Assembly: GCA_947464885.1 (NCBI GenBank)
Contig: CANHYZ010000115.1
Coordinates: 1 to 6,644 of the forward strand
Direction: 5' to 3'
Length of the DNA stretch: 6,644 nucleotides
DNA from: Flavobacteriales bacterium
GTDB lineage: Bacteria > Bacteroidota > Bacteroidia > Flavobacteriales_D > Sanyastnellaceae
Shown here: one piece after another, positions 5,293 to 6,644 of the stretch
Position numbering within the stretch: the stretch's first letter is position 1
How the letters are laid out: each line of letters starts with the position of its first letter
The notes under the pieces: generated by a model
What the model was told of the DNA's origin: nothing
What the model saw: only the letters and a program-made list of their open reading frames with translations
The model's database searches: none
Position numbers and translations under genes: made by a program

Positions 5293-6644
5293 ATGTCAAG
5301 CGTTTGGAGAAAAAAGCCCATCTCAGCCTTTCATGCTGAAGCCGGAAAAAGCGAATTGAAGCGAATCCTCACCAAGTGGGGACTTACATCCTTGGGAATT
5401 GGTGCCATTATCGGGGGCGGTATTTTCACCCTCACCGGTATTGCAGCTCACGACCATGCTGGTCCGGCACTGGCGCTTTCGTTTGTCATCGCCGGTATTG
5501 GTTGCCTTTTCGCCTCGCTTTGTTACGCTGAATTTGCTTCGGTATTGCCGGTAGAAGGTTCTGCCTATGCCTATGCCTATGGTACGGTGGGTGAATTGTT
5601 CGCCTGGTTTATCGGTTGGAATTTGATCCTTGAGTATATGATGGGCGCTACAACCGTGGCCGTCGCCTGGAGTGGTTATTTCTCCAAGTTGCTGCACATG
5701 TTCGGTCTGCACATTCCCGACTGGCTCAACAACGACCCCATCACATACGGTGGATTTGCCTTCAACTTGCCGGCATTCCTCATTACTTGGTTGGTAACAG
5801 GTATTCTGATCAAGGGTATTAAAGAAGCGGCCAGCACCAACAACTTGATTGTGATTTTGAAAGTGGCGGTGGTTCTCTTCGTGATTATCGCAGGTGCGTT
5901 CTATGTGAATCCTGAAAACTGGGTGCCGTTTATTCCGGCTGAACAGCCTATTCTAGATGCGGCGGGAAATCCTACCGGTGATGTGAACTTCGGTTTTGGA
6001 GGGGTACTCACGGCCGCGACAATTGTGTTCTTTGCTTATATCGGATTCGATGCGGTGAGTACACAAGCAGGGGAGGCCATCAACCCGAAGAAGGACGTTC
6101 CGTTTGCGATTATCGCATCGCTGGTTATCTGCACGATTCTCTACATCTTAGTGTCGTTGGTTCTTACCGGTATGGTGCCTTATTCAACCCTTGATTTGAA
6201 AGCGCCGGTTGCTTCAGCATTCTCCGGAGCCGGTATCAGTTGGGCGGTGTATCCGATTACGATTGCAGCGGTTGCTGGTCTTACTTCGGTAATGCTCGTG
6301 ATGATGCTCGGTCAAACCCGTATTTTCTTCGGTATGGCTAAGGACGGTTTGTTGCCACGCGGCGTTTTCGGTGCGCTGCATCCGAAGTTCAAGACGCCTT
6401 ATAAGAGCACGATACTCGTAGGATTGATTGTATCCATTGTAGCTGCCGTAACTCCTATCAACAACATTTCTGAAATGTGTTCGATGGGAACCTTGCTCGC
6501 GTTTTCGATGGTATGCCTCGCGGTGCTCATCTTGCGCAAGCGTGAGCCGGATTTGGAGCGTCCTTACAGAACTCCGATGGTCAATATCATCGCACCGCTC
6601 GGTGTGCTCTTCAATATCTTCCTCATGACCCAGGTGCGCATCCA
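5293..6644 (+). CDS. APC-superfamily amino acid permease, cationic amino acid transporter (CAT) type, 3'-truncated by window edge
   Basis: Inner-membrane transporter importing amino acids, most likely by proton coupling. The frame is open from ATG 5293 to the window end (450 full codons); the usual family length of about 480-500 suggests only the last helix or tail is missing. A short polar N-terminus (MSSVWRKKPI) leads into TM1 with the family signature GIGAIIGGGIFTLTG (35-49), whose glycine-rich unwound part binds substrate backbone. Other recognisable parts: EFASVLPVEGSAYAYAYGTVGE (80-101, split across the TM2-TM3 loop), K190 in TM5 (NNLIVILKVAVV), which probably corresponds to the lysine tied to proton coupling in ApcT-type carriers, TM6 FFAYIGFDAVSTQAGE (246-261), and GQTRIFFGMAKDGLLP (340-355). 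About eleven membrane segments can be counted. The CAT assignment rests on these motifs; the exact substrate (Arg/Lys or broader) cannot be told. The gene has its own upstream region and no visible operon partner in the window. Confidence 0.95.
   Translation, partial: MSSVWRKKPISAFHAEAGKSELKRILTKWGLTSLGIGAIIGGGIFTLTGIAAHDHAGPALALSFVIAGIGCLFASLCYAEFASVLPVEGSAYAYAYGTVGELFAWFIGWNLILEYMMGATTVAVAWSGYFSKLLHMFGLHIPDWLNNDPITYGGFAFNLPAFLITWLVTGILIKGIKEAASTNNLIVILKVAVVLFVIIAGAFYVNPENWVPFIPAEQPILDAAGNPTGDVNFGFGGVLTAATIVFFAYIGFDAVSTQAGEAINPKKDVPFAIIASLVICTILYILVSLVLTGMVPYSTLDLKAPVASAFSGAGISWAVYPITIAAVAGLTSVMLVMMLGQTRIFFGMAKDGLLPRGVFGALHPKFKTPYKSTILVGLIVSIVAAVTPINNISEMCSMGTLLAFSMVCLAVLILRKREPDLERPYRTPMVNIIAPLGVLFNIFLMTQVRI

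Noticed and set aside
5563..5580. GCCTAT repeated three times
   Set aside because: It encodes AYAYAY in a segment where this permease family normally has a similar SAYTYAYA-like sequence, so the repeat follows from the protein and is not a sign of slippage regulation.
5323..5712. 129-codon reverse-strand open frame
   Set aside because: It lies antisense to the permease, whose + strand translation matches a known family throughout; the reverse frame is a shadow.
1..6644. CRISPR array, transposase, phage, tRNA/rRNA or defence genes
   Set aside because: I looked on both strands and saw no regularly spaced repeats, no related coding sequence and no tRNA-like folds.

Overview
The window holds three protein genes, all on the + strand, and one gene-poor stretch of about 550 bases. 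It looks like chromosomal DNA from a member of the Bacteroidota. The main evidence is a large secreted protein with a type IX secretion system (T9SS) C-terminal sorting domain, a system essentially confined to that phylum. Starts without an obvious Shine-Dalgarno sequence fit this too. Base composition is near 50% GC by eye, so a Cryomorphaceae-like or other moderate-GC lineage is possible, but genus cannot be fixed.

Layout. Bases 1-2256 are the 3' part of clpB, a protein disaggregase whose N-terminal domain lies off the left edge. It ends at a strong intrinsic terminator (2286-2324). Bases 2346-4745 encode a 799-residue exported protein: signal peptide, choice-of-anchor V/Reeler-like domain, Ig-like domain, five repeats of 71-75 residues each with a conserved cysteine pair, another Ig-like segment, and the T9SS tail. 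It is followed by a second terminator (4836-4869). Bases 4746-5292 hold no convincing gene. They contain two copies of a palindromic element centred on GCACTGCAGTGC, a small palindrome, a tandem 10-base repeat, and a third well-formed terminator (5173-5205) with no gene in front of it. Bases 5293-6644 are the 5' part of an APC-superfamily amino acid permease, cut off by the right edge.

The genes do not look like one operon. Terminators separate them, and their functions (stress disaggregation, surface or secreted protein, amino acid uptake) have no obvious link. I see no phage, CRISPR, transposase or defence genes. The points most worth a second look are the orphan terminator with its repeat-rich upstream region, the palindromic repeat pair, and the variant CX4CH motif in the secreted protein. 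None of these amounts to a demonstrated new system.
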